From: Rathayibacter rathayi
GTDB taxonomy: Bacteria > Actinomycetota > Actinomycetes > Actinomycetales > Microbacteriaceae
NCBI RefSeq assembly: GCF_004011095.1
Contig: NZ_CP028129.1
Span: 2,232,001 to 2,296,000, forward strand
Direction of reading: 5' to 3'
Length of the DNA: 64,000 bases
The notes under the pieces were generated by a model. It made no database searches, was not told the origin of the DNA, and worked only from the letters and a program-made list of their open reading frames with translations. Of this stretch, positions 25,821-32,756 are shown in pieces. The first letter of the stretch is position 1, and every line of letters begins with the position of its first letter. Both the position numbers and the translations under genes were made by a program.

Positions 25821-25919
25821 CTACTTCTTGTTGCGACGCTGGTGGCGAGTCTTGCGAAGCAGCTTGCGGTGCTTCTTCTTCGCCATACGCTTGCGACGCT
25901 TCTTGATGACAGAACCCAC
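25821..25919 (-). CDS. ribosomal protein bS22 (AURKAIP1/COX24-type, 32 aa)
   Basis: A 32-residue, extremely basic protein, VGSVIKKRRKRMAKKKHRK then LLRKTRHQRRNKK. It matches the mycobacterial small-subunit protein bS22, which begins MGSVIKKRRKRMAKKKHRK. It binds the 30S subunit near the decoding-site rRNA. The GTG start at 25919 has GTGAGG upstream. It is too short for most automatic thresholds, so easily missed. It lies alone between the glutaredoxin-like gene and the ArsR gene. Confidence 0.92.
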   Translation of the reverse strand: MGSVIKKRRKRMAKKKHRKLLRKTRHQRRNKK

Positions 25920-26025
25920 GAAGACCTCACAACGTTCAGGGAGTCGACCGCCCGACGGGCGGCCGCTTACGAAAAACTGGCTTCCGCGAGCTTACACGAC
26001 GCAGGGGCGGGCGACTCCCGGCCCG

Positions 26026-26472
26026 TCACTTGCGCAGACGCAGCGCCTCCGCCACCTTCGTCGCACCCTCGGTAACGCCGCGCTGGATGTCCTGCACCAC
26101 CGTGCTGACCTGGTGCGTCCGCTCGGCGAGGGCCCGGCCCAGCAACTCCGCCCGGGCCGTGATCGGACCCTCGAGCACAGCGCCGGCCGCCTCGTCCTCG
26201 GCGAGGAAGGGCAGCAGCCAGTCGTCCACCTCGGCCAGCGGCCCGTCCTCGAGCGTGTAGAAGCGGTGCTGGCCGCTCTCGCGCACCGTCACGAGCCCTG
26301 TCTCGCGCAGCACCTTGAGGTGCTTGGAGACGGTGGGCTGGCTCACTTCGAGACGAGCGACGATCCGCGAGACGCTGATGCCCTCGGTCGCGCCCTCGCG
26401 CCGCTGCTCGAGCAGCAGGGCGAGGATGTCGCGGCGCGTGCCGTCCGCGATCACCCCAAAGATGTCAGCCAT
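26026..26472 (-). CDS. ArsR-family winged-helix transcription regulator
   Basis: A 148-residue protein with an ArsR/SmtB winged helix in the first 95 residues: GTRRDILALLLEQ, then the recognition helix SQPTVSKHLKVLRETGLV and the wing HRFYTLEDGPL. No CXC or other metal-site cysteines are present, so metal sensing of the classic kind is unlikely. The C-terminal 50 residues are helical. ATG 26472 is 6 nt after a TAGCCT box. It is divergent from the potassium-uptake operon, with two 20-bp tandem repeats in the shared 96-bp gap, so it may control itself or trkH. Confidence 0.88.
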   Translation of the reverse strand: MADIFGVIADGTRRDILALLLEQRREGATEGISVSRIVARLEVSQPTVSKHLKVLRETGLVTVRESGQHRFYTLEDGPLAEVDDWLLPFLAEDEAAGAVLEGPITARAELLGRALAERTHQVSTVVQDIQRGVTEGATKVAEALRLRK

Positions 26473-26480
26473 GCCCCCAG

Positions 26481-26520
26481 GCTAGTCAGCGCCCCAATCG
26501 GCTAGTCAGCGCCCCAGTCG
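26481..26520. repeat. two tandem 20-bp direct repeats in the arsR/trkH promoter gap
   Basis: gctagtcagcgccccaatcg (26481-26500) is followed at once by the same 20-mer with one change (26501-26520). The first copy overlaps the -10-like box of the ArsR gene. Placement and phasing (two helical turns) suggest a regulator binding array; a simple duplication is the alternative. Confidence 0.6.
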
Positions 26521-26568
26521 CGGGGCACCGAGCGGGTAGCATGGCCGCGATCGAGTGGAGGATCCGCG

Positions 26569-28023
26569 GTGGTGGTTCGGCAGCAGTTCCGCAGCCCCGT
26601 GGGCGTCTCGCCTGTCTCCCCCTGGTCGGGGTTCGAGCGGGCCCGCGACCTCATCGACGACTTCGCCGGACGCTCACCGTCCCGTTTCGCGATCCTCATC
26701 TTCTCGGCACTCGTCCTCATCTTCACTCTGCTGTTCTCGCTGCCCGTGTCGAGCACCACCGACACCGTCACTCCGCTGCACGACGCCTTTTTCACCGCGA
26801 TGTCAGTGATCTGCGTCACCGGGCTCGCAACAGTGGACATGGCGACGCACTGGTCGGCGTTCGGGCACTCGATCATCTTCATCGGCGTCAATATCGGCGC
26901 GCTTGGAGTCCTCACTCTCGCCTCGATCATGGGCCTGGCGATTTCGCGCCGCCTCGGGCTCCGCGCGAAGCTCATGGTCGCCAGCGACTCCAATCCGCTG
27001 CGGATCCACTCCGGGCCGGTCGCCGAGGGCCAAGCCGTGCGCCTGGGCGAGATCGGCGGGCTACTCGCCACCGTCGCGATCAGCGCCGCCGCGATCGAGA
27101 TCGTCGTGGCGCTGCTGCTGTTCCCGCGGATGCTGATCGACGGTATTCCGATCGGCGAGGCCATCTGGCACTCCTTCTATTACTCCGCGATGGCCTTCAC
27201 GAACACCGGCTTCGCGCCTAACGCCGCGGGCCTGACACCGTTCGAGGACGACTACTGGTTTTTGGGGATCCTGATGGTCGGCGTCTTCCTCGGAGCCATC
27301 GGTTTCCCCGTGATCTATGCCTTCTCGCGCGGCTGGAGGCGCCCGCGCAAGTGGTCGGTGCACGTCAAGCTGACGCTGGTCACCTCCGTGATCCTGCTCG
27401 TGGCCGGCGCCGTCCTCTATATCGTGCTCGAATTCGACAACCCGAAGACCTTCGGCAGCCTGGATGCGGGAGACACCGTCTTCCAGTCCTTCTTCCTCTC
27501 GACGATGACACGCTCCGGCGGGTTCTCGACGATCTCGGTTCCCGACCTCAACGGGTCCAGCCTGCTCGTGACCGACATGCTGATGTTCATCGGCGGCGGA
27601 TCGGCCTCGACCGCGGGCGGGATCAAGGTCACCACCCTCGCGATCCTGTTCCTGGCCGCCTTCGCCGAGGCGCGCGGCAACAACGATATGGAGGCGTTCG
27701 GTCGCCGGATCCCGAACGACGTGCTGCGCCTGGCCGTTTCGGTCGTGTTGTGGGGAGCGACGACGGTCGCCGTGTCCTCGGTCCTGATCCTGCACATCAC
27801 CAAGGCCTCGCTCGACCAGGTGCTCTTCGACGTCATCTCCGCCTTCGCCACCTCCGGGCTCTCGTCAGGGCTGACCGCCGAGCTGCCGCCGTCCGGGGCG
27901 TACATCCTTGCGCTCACGATGTTCATGGGCCGCGTTGGTACCGTGACTCTCGCCGCCGCACTCGCCGCGAGCCAGCGGAGGCAGTTGTTCAGACGACCGG
28001 AAGAGAGGCCCATCGTTGGTTGA
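26569..28023 (+). CDS. potassium uptake membrane subunit (TrkH/KtrB family)
   Basis: A 484-residue polytopic protein made of four membrane-pore-membrane repeats. The four filter loops are visible: VICVTGLATVD, AFTNTGFAP, TMTRSGGFSTI and FATSGLSSGL, each with the filter glycine. It conducts K+ (and possibly Na+) under control of the RCK protein encoded downstream. The GTG start has GGAGGA 6-7 nt upstream. Its stop overlaps the next start by 8 nt. Size and filters fit KtrB better than the longer E. coli TrkH. Confidence 0.92.
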   Translation: MVVRQQFRSPVGVSPVSPWSGFERARDLIDDFAGRSPSRFAILIFSALVLIFTLLFSLPVSSTTDTVTPLHDAFFTAMSVICVTGLATVDMATHWSAFGHSIIFIGVNIGALGVLTLASIMGLAISRRLGLRAKLMVASDSNPLRIHSGPVAEGQAVRLGEIGGLLATVAISAAAIEIVVALLLFPRMLIDGIPIGEAIWHSFYYSAMAFTNTGFAPNAAGLTPFEDDYWFLGILMVGVFLGAIGFPVIYAFSRGWRRPRKWSVHVKLTLVTSVILLVAGAVLYIVLEFDNPKTFGSLDAGDTVFQSFFLSTMTRSGGFSTISVPDLNGSSLLVTDMLMFIGGGSASTAGGIKVTTLAILFLAAFAEARGNNDMEAFGRRIPNDVLRLAVSVVLWGATTVAVSSVLILHITKASLDQVLFDVISAFATSGLSSGLTAELPPSGAYILALTMFMGRVGTVTLAAALAASQRRQLFRRPEERPIVG

Positions 28024-28687
28024 CCGCATCAGGTACGACGCCCCGGTGCTGGTGATCGGCCTCGGGCGCTTCGGAGCAGCCACGGCGGGCCAGCTCGACC
28101 GTCTCGACCGCGAGGTCCTCGCCATCGACGCCGACGCCGGGCTCGTGCAGAAGTGGTCGGAGCGGGTCACCCACGCGGTGCAGGCCGACGCACGTTCCCT
28201 CGACGCACTCGCTCAGATCGGCGCGCAGGACTTCCAGGTCGCCGTTGTCGCGGTCGGCTCCTCGATCGAGGCCTCCGTGCTGATCACCGCGAACCTCGTC
28301 GACCTCAAGATCCCGCAGATCTGGGCGAAAGCGATCTCGCGCTCGCACGGCAAAATCCTCGAGCGGATCGGCGCGAACCACGTCATCTACCCCGAGGCGG
28401 AGGCGGGCGAGCGAGTGGCGCACCTGGTCTCGGGCCGCATGCTCGACTTCATCGAGTTCGACGACGACTTCGTGCTCGCCAAGATGTACCCGCCGAAGCC
28501 GATTCGCGGCTTGACTCTCACGGAGTCGGGCGTGCGCCGCAAGCACCGCGTCACGGTCGTCGGCGTCAAGAGTCCCGGCAAGCCCTTCACCTACGCGACC
28601 GAGCAGACCGTCGTCTCGAACCACGACCTCATCGTCGTCAGCGGTACCCCCGGCGACATCGAGCGCTTCGCAGCCCTCGGCTCCTGA
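28016..28687 (+). CDS. potassium channel regulatory subunit (TrkA/KtrA, RCK domain)
   Basis: A 223-residue protein with an RCK_N Rossmann domain (VLVIGLGRFGAATAGQL at about 10-26, then EVLAIDADAG) and a C-terminal TrkA_C domain (about 140-220). It forms the cytoplasmic gating ring on the TrkH/KtrB channel and senses nucleotides such as ATP/ADP or NAD. TTG 28016 overlaps the trkH stop and has AGAGAGG upstream, showing tight co-expression. Confidence 0.93.
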   Translation: MVDRIRYDAPVLVIGLGRFGAATAGQLDRLDREVLAIDADAGLVQKWSERVTHAVQADARSLDALAQIGAQDFQVAVVAVGSSIEASVLITANLVDLKIPQIWAKAISRSHGKILERIGANHVIYPEAEAGERVAHLVSGRMLDFIEFDDDFVLAKMYPPKPIRGLTLTESGVRRKHRVTVVGVKSPGKPFTYATEQTVVSNHDLIVVSGTPGDIERFAALGS

Positions 28688-28730
28688 CCCCCCTCCCCCT
28701 CCCCGCCTCCTCCCTCCTCCCCCTCCCCAT

Positions 28731-28795
28731 CCCGCGAGATGCCACTTATGTGCGCCTCCCCCGGCGTGTCGCCCTCATAAGTGGCATCTCGCGGG
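28731..28795. terminator. perfect 20-bp hairpin between convergent trkA and proC
   Basis: cccgcgagatgccacttatg (28731-28750) pairs exactly with 28776-28795. Outside the stem, the left flank (28688-28730) is almost pure C/T and the right flank (28796-28860) almost pure G/A, so the inverted symmetry continues for tens of bases. Likely a bidirectional terminator; the proC stop codon lies in the right arm. Confidence 0.75.
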
Positions 28796-29698
28796 GCGGA
28801 GGAGGGGGCGGGGAGGAGGGCGGGGGAGGAGGGGGGAGGAGGGGGCGGGCGGGTTAGGGGCGGCGAGCTCGCGGGCGCGGGCCAGGGCGGCGTCGGTCGC
28901 GCGGGTGAAGAGTGCGGCGAGGTCCGCCTCTTGCAGGACCGCGACGGCCCGCTCGGTGGTGCCCTTCGGGCTCGTGACGCGGCGGCGCAGCTCAGCGGGC
29001 TCCTCGCCGGAGTGGACGAGCAGCTCAGCGGCGCCCCGGAAAGTGCCGACCACCATGATCGACGCCTGCTCCGGAGTGAAGCCCTTCGCGAGCGCGGCGG
29101 CGATCAGCTCCTCGATCAGCAGGAACACGTAGGCCGGTCCCGATCCCGAGATCGTCGAGAGTGCGTCGAGCTGCGACTCCGGCACCTCGACCACGTCACC
29201 GACCGTCTCGAACAGGCGGCGCACGAGCGCCAGGTCCTCCCCACTCGACCGGGTGCCCGCGCTGAGGCCCGTCACGGCACGGCCGACGACCGCGGGAGTG
29301 TTCGGCATTGAGCGCAGCACGGCGACCGACGCGGGCAGGTGCTGCTCGAACGTCGCCACCGTCACTCCGGCCGCGACGCTGACCACCACGGTGCCCGGAG
29401 CGAGCGCGTCCGCGATCTCGTCGAGCAGATCGGGCACCAGGTGCGGCTTGACGGCCACGAGCACGATCGCCGCGCCCTCGACCGCGCGCCGGTTGGCCTC
29501 GGCGGTGTCGGCGGTGGCGAACGCGGTGACCACGGGGTGGCCGTCCCAGGCGGCGGCCTTCGCGGAGTCGCGATTGGTCACCCGCACGCCCCCCTCGACG
29601 CGCACGCCAGGGTCCAGCAGGCCCGTCAGGATCGCGCCTCCCATCGAGCCGGCGCCGAGGACGGCGATGGACGGGAGCAGTACGGGCGTATCGGTCAC
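28775..29698 (-). CDS. proC: pyrroline-5-carboxylate reductase
   Basis: A 307-residue enzyme that reduces P5C to proline with NAD(P)H. The Rossmann motif is IAVLGAGSMGGAIL (about 12-25). Other landmarks are PNTPAVVGRAV and SGSGPAYVFLLIEEL near the dimer interface. I start at GTG 29698, 7 nt after TAGGAT (29711-29706), because the ATG at 29707 overlaps that box. The normal family end is around ALARARELA. The last 28 residues are a proline-rich low-complexity tail that reads into the intergenic hairpin, where the stop lies. Confidence 0.92.
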   Translation of the reverse strand: MTDTPVLLPSIAVLGAGSMGGAILTGLLDPGVRVEGGVRVTNRDSAKAAAWDGHPVVTAFATADTAEANRRAVEGAAIVLVAVKPHLVPDLLDEIADALAPGTVVVSVAAGVTVATFEQHLPASVAVLRSMPNTPAVVGRAVTGLSAGTRSSGEDLALVRRLFETVGDVVEVPESQLDALSTISGSGPAYVFLLIEELIAAALAKGFTPEQASIMVVGTFRGAAELLVHSGEEPAELRRRVTSPKGTTERAVAVLQEADLAALFTRATDAALARARELAAPNPPAPSSPLLPRPPPRPLLRPARCHL

Positions 29699-29704
29699 GC
29701 CGCT

Positions 29705-29765
29705 CATCCTATGAACAGCCCAGCGAGTACGGGCATCCGCGGTCGGTCCGGCGCCTCATAGGATG
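29705..29765. promoter_or_regulatory. mirrored -10 boxes of divergent proC and CDF transporter
   Basis: catcctatga (29705-29714) and its exact complement tcataggatg (29756-29765) face each other. Each contains TAGGAT in the direction of its own gene. The spacing suits proC (7 nt to the GTG) and gives the transporter a short leader that carries GAGGAG. Confidence 0.55.
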
Positions 29766-29800
29766 GCCCGACTATCTAGCGGCGAGCCCGAGGAGACCAC

Positions 29801-30712
29801 ATGAGCGTATCCGGAGGCGGCACCGCGATCATCGCGGCACTCACGGCCAACCTCGGCATCGCGCTGACGAAGTGCGTCGCCTGGTTCTTCTCCGGATCCG
29901 CCTCGATGCTGGCCGAGGGCGTGCATTCGCTCGCCGACTCCGGCAACCAGCTACTCCTGCTGCTCGGTGGCCGTCGGTCCAGGAGGGCCCCCGACGAGGA
30001 GCACCCGTTCGGCTACGGACGCGAGCGCTACGTCTCCGCCTTCGTCGTCTCGATCATTCTGTTCTCGGTCGGCGGCGTTTTCTCGCTCTACGAGGGCATC
30101 GAGAAGATCGCCGAGCCGCACGAGCTCGAGAACGCCTGGCTGCCGATCCTGGTCCTGGTGATCTCGATCTGCCTCGAGGACGTTGCCGCGCTCACCGGCC
30201 TGACGTTCGCGCTGCTCGGAGTCGGGCTGAGCGTGATCACCGGCGACTCGGTCTACGACGCGATCGGCACGATCATGATCGGCACCCTGCTGATCGTCGT
30301 GGCGATCGTCCTCGGGGTCGAGACGAAGAGCGTGCTGGTCGGCGAGGGGGCGACTTCCGCCAACGTCGCTTCGATCCGCGCCGCGCTCGAGGGCGGGCAT
30401 GATGTCGAGCGCGTGATCCACCTGCGCACCCTGCACCTCGGGCCCGACGAGATCCTCGCCGCCGCGAAGCTCGCGTTCCCGGCCGCCGACACCCTCGGGC
30501 ATGTCGCCGCCGGGATCGACACGGCGGAGCAGCGCGTCCGCGAGGCGGTCCCCACGGCGACCACGATCTCCCTCGAACTGGACGTCGACCGTGGGCGGGC
30601 GGCGACGGCGCCGTCTCGACCTGCCGTCGTCAGTACCGCGACTCCCTGCACCGCGGCTCCGCGCGCCGCGCCGTCAGCTGCCGCCCCGACTGCACCGCAC
30701 GAGAGTGCCTGA
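29801..30712 (+). CDS. cation diffusion facilitator transporter with an internal deletion
   Basis: A 303-residue CDF-family metal exporter. Helix 2 carries the metal-site pattern EGVHSLADSGNQ, followed by HPFGYGRERY, and a cytoplasmic domain VIHLRTLHLGPDE follows. In typical actinobacterial relatives the segment after the third/fourth helix reads LE-SFSFRTAI...ELPVVLLEDFGAL. Here it jumps from ISICLE straight to DVAALTGLTFALLGVG, so about 38 residues between two Leu-Glu pairs are missing in frame. The lost part includes a loop needed for normal folding; activity is doubtful. ATG 29801 has GAGGAG upstream. Confidence 0.85.
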   Translation: MSVSGGGTAIIAALTANLGIALTKCVAWFFSGSASMLAEGVHSLADSGNQLLLLLGGRRSRRAPDEEHPFGYGRERYVSAFVVSIILFSVGGVFSLYEGIEKIAEPHELENAWLPILVLVISICLEDVAALTGLTFALLGVGLSVITGDSVYDAIGTIMIGTLLIVVAIVLGVETKSVLVGEGATSANVASIRAALEGGHDVERVIHLRTLHLGPDEILAAAKLAFPAADTLGHVAAGIDTAEQRVREAVPTATTISLELDVDRGRAATAPSRPAVVSTATPCTAAPRAAPSAAAPTAPHESA

Positions 30713-31451
30713 CGTGCGGCGGGCACTGGCGATCGTCAACGAGCGCGGTGCCGGCCTCGGCGCGCTCGAGCCGATGATGACGGCGGAGGGGTTCACGGTC
30801 GAGGCCGTCGCCGGGACGGATCTCGACGCGATCGACATCCTCGCCCCCGATCTCGTCATCACGCTCGGCTCCAGCGCCGGCGTCTACGAGACCTCTCGGC
30901 ACCCCTTCATCAACCCCGAGATCGCCCTCCTGCAGGACCGGTTGCATCACCGCCGTCCCACACTCGGCGTCTGCTTCGGCGCGCAACTGATCGCCTCGGC
31001 CCTCGGCGAGTCAGTGCATCCCGGAGCGACCCGCGAGGTCGGCTTTCGCTCCGTCGTGCTGACGGAGGCGGGCGCGCGCTCCCCGCTGCGGCACTTCGCC
31101 GGCGTCGACGTCATGCAGTGGCACGGCGACACCTTCGCTCTGCCGGTCGGAGCCGCGCTGCTGGCCTCGTCACCGGCGGGCGAGGTGGAGGCGTTCGCGG
31201 TCGAGGACTGGCTCCTCGCCGTGCAGTTCCACCCGGAGCTCACCGGCACGATGGCGGCGCAGTGGCTCGAAGGTGACGGGGACTACGCGGGAGCGGCGGG
31301 CTACGACGCGGCGGTTCTCGCCGGCGACCTCGCGGTCGGCCGTTTCGAGCGGATGCACGCGGCGACGCGGCTCGCACTCGCCGAGTGGCTGCGCGCTGCG
31401 AGCGGAGGGCGGTCGCCGTCAGCGGCGGGAGGCGAAGAAGTCGAGCAGTAG
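30705..31451 (+). CDS. class I glutamine amidotransferase-like protein
   Basis: A 248-residue GATase1 domain protein. The nucleophile elbow is GVCFGAQLIASALG and the His-Glu pair is AVQFHPEL, so the triad is complete. A synthetase partner is not fused or adjacent, as in the GMP-synthase-like stand-alone group. GTG 30705 overlaps the CDF stop by 8 nt; GTG 30714 is an alternative. Its 3' end overlaps the opposing tadA by 33 nt. Substrate unknown. Confidence 0.85.
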   Translation: MPDVRRALAIVNERGAGLGALEPMMTAEGFTVEAVAGTDLDAIDILAPDLVITLGSSAGVYETSRHPFINPEIALLQDRLHHRRPTLGVCFGAQLIASALGESVHPGATREVGFRSVVLTEAGARSPLRHFAGVDVMQWHGDTFALPVGAALLASSPAGEVEAFAVEDWLLAVQFHPELTGTMAAQWLEGDGDYAGAAGYDAAVLAGDLAVGRFERMHAATRLALAEWLRAASGGRSPSAAGGEEVEQ

Positions 31452-31895
31452 TCGCGAGCTCTCCTCGGCACGAACGCCGGGGTACACCTCGACCACATGA
31501 TTGTGCCGGCGGTCGCGGAGGAGGTCGTGCACCGATCCCGACGCCCCGGCCTTCTCATCCCATGCTCCGAACACGACCCGCTCGATCCGTGCCGCGAGGA
31601 TCGCACCCGCGCAGAGCACACACGGCTCCAGGGTGACCACCAGCGTGCAGCCCTCGAGATGCCAGTCGCCTCGAGCCTGCGCCGCCGCGCGGATCGCGAT
31701 CACCTCGGCGTGCGCCGTCGGATCCCGGCGCAGCTCCCGCTCATTGCGCCCGAGCCCGAGCACGGCGCCCTCCGAGTCGAGCACCACCGCGCCCACCGGG
31801 ACGTCTCCCCACCCACAGGCCCGACGGGCCTCGTCGAGAGCCAAGCCCATCCACTCGTCGGAGTGCGGAGGGACGCGCAGATCGCTGTCGCGCAT
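31419..31895 (-). CDS. tadA: tRNA-specific adenosine deaminase
   Basis: A 158-residue zinc deaminase that converts wobble A34 of tRNA-Arg(ACG) to inosine. The zinc and proton-relay residues are HAEVIAI (His, Glu) and PCVLCAGAI (two Cys). A VVFGAWDEKAGASGS stretch follows, as in TadA. ATG 31895 is chosen for the AGGAGGGGG just upstream. It is divergent from upp. Confidence 0.92.
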   Translation of the reverse strand: MRDSDLRVPPHSDEWMGLALDEARRACGWGDVPVGAVVLDSEGAVLGLGRNERELRRDPTAHAEVIAIRAAAQARGDWHLEGCTLVVTLEPCVLCAGAILAARIERVVFGAWDEKAGASGSVHDLLRDRRHNHVVEVYPGVRAEESSRLLLDFFASRR

Positions 31896-31964
31896 CGGTC
31901 CCCCTCCTGCGGCGGCGGCTCCGCTCGGGCCGGTCAGCATTACTGCGGCCAGTAGATTGAGCTT

Positions 31965-32600
31965 ATGCGCGTCCACGTAGCCGACCACCCGCTGATCACC
32001 CATAAGCTCACCGTGCTGCGTGACAAGCGCACCCCCTCCCCCACCTTCCGGCAGCTCGCCGAAGAGTTGATGACGCTTCTGGCCTATGAGGCGACCCGCG
32101 GCGTCCGCACGCGCACCGTCACCATCGAGACTCCCGTGACGCAGACCACCGGTCTCGCGCTCAGCGACCCGCAGCCGCTCGTCGTCCCGATCCTCCGCGC
32201 AGGCCTGGGGATGCTCGGGGGCATGGTCAAGCTGATCCCCACCGCCGAGGTCGGCTTTCTGGGCATGGCGCGCAACGAGGAGACCCTCGAGCCGACCACG
32301 TACGCCGAGCGACTCCCCGAGGACCTATCGAACCGGCAGTGCTTCGTGCTGGACCCGATGCTCGCGACCGGCGGCTCACTCATCGCCGCCATTCAGTTCC
32401 TCTTCGACCGCGGGGCCGTGGATGTCACCGCCGTCTGCCTCCTCGCCGCCCCCGAGGGACTGACCGCGGTCGAAAAGGCCTCCGGCGACCGCGACGTGAC
32501 CATCGTCCTCGGCTCCCTCGACGAGAAGCTCAACGAGCTCGGTTACATCGTCCCCGGCCTGGGTGACGCGGGCGACCGCCTCTACGGCCTGGCGGGCTGA
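31965..32600 (+). CDS. upp: uracil phosphoribosyltransferase
   Basis: A 211-residue salvage enzyme that joins uracil to PRPP, giving UMP. The PRPP loop is [15 protein letters not shown] and the C-terminal uracil-binding stretch is [16 protein letters not shown]; both are diagnostic. ATG 31965 lies 6 nt after TAGATT (31953-31958), so the mRNA is probably leaderless. A GC hairpin follows the stop. Confidence 0.95.
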   Translation: MRVHVADHPLITHKLTVLRDKRTPSPTFRQLAEELMTLLAYEATRGVRTRTVTIETPVTQTTGLALSDPQPLVVPILRAGLGMLGGMVKLIPTAEVGFLGMARNEETLEPTTYAERLPEDLSNRQCFVLDPMLATGGSLIAAIQFLFDRGAVDVTAVCLLAAPEGLTAVEKASGDRDVTIVLGSLDEKLNELGYIVPGLGDAGDRLYGLAG

Positions 32601-32603
32601 GCC

Positions 32604-32623
32604 CGCGGGCTGCGGAGCCCGCG
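32604..32623 (+). terminator. hairpin after upp
   Basis: cgcgggct (32604-32611) pairs with agcccgcg (32616-32623) across a 4-nt loop, 3 nt beyond the upp stop. A short, strong GC stem without T-tract. Confidence 0.55.
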
Positions 32624-32756
32624 TCCGAAACAGGCCGTGCGAGCGGGCCGGGCCCCCGTTCCCCTCTCCCAGCCCTGACCCACGTTCCGCGCCAGAGCGG
32701 TCGCTGACCCTCCGTGCGTCTCTACTCTCGTGACAGTCACTCACGAAGGAGGCGCG

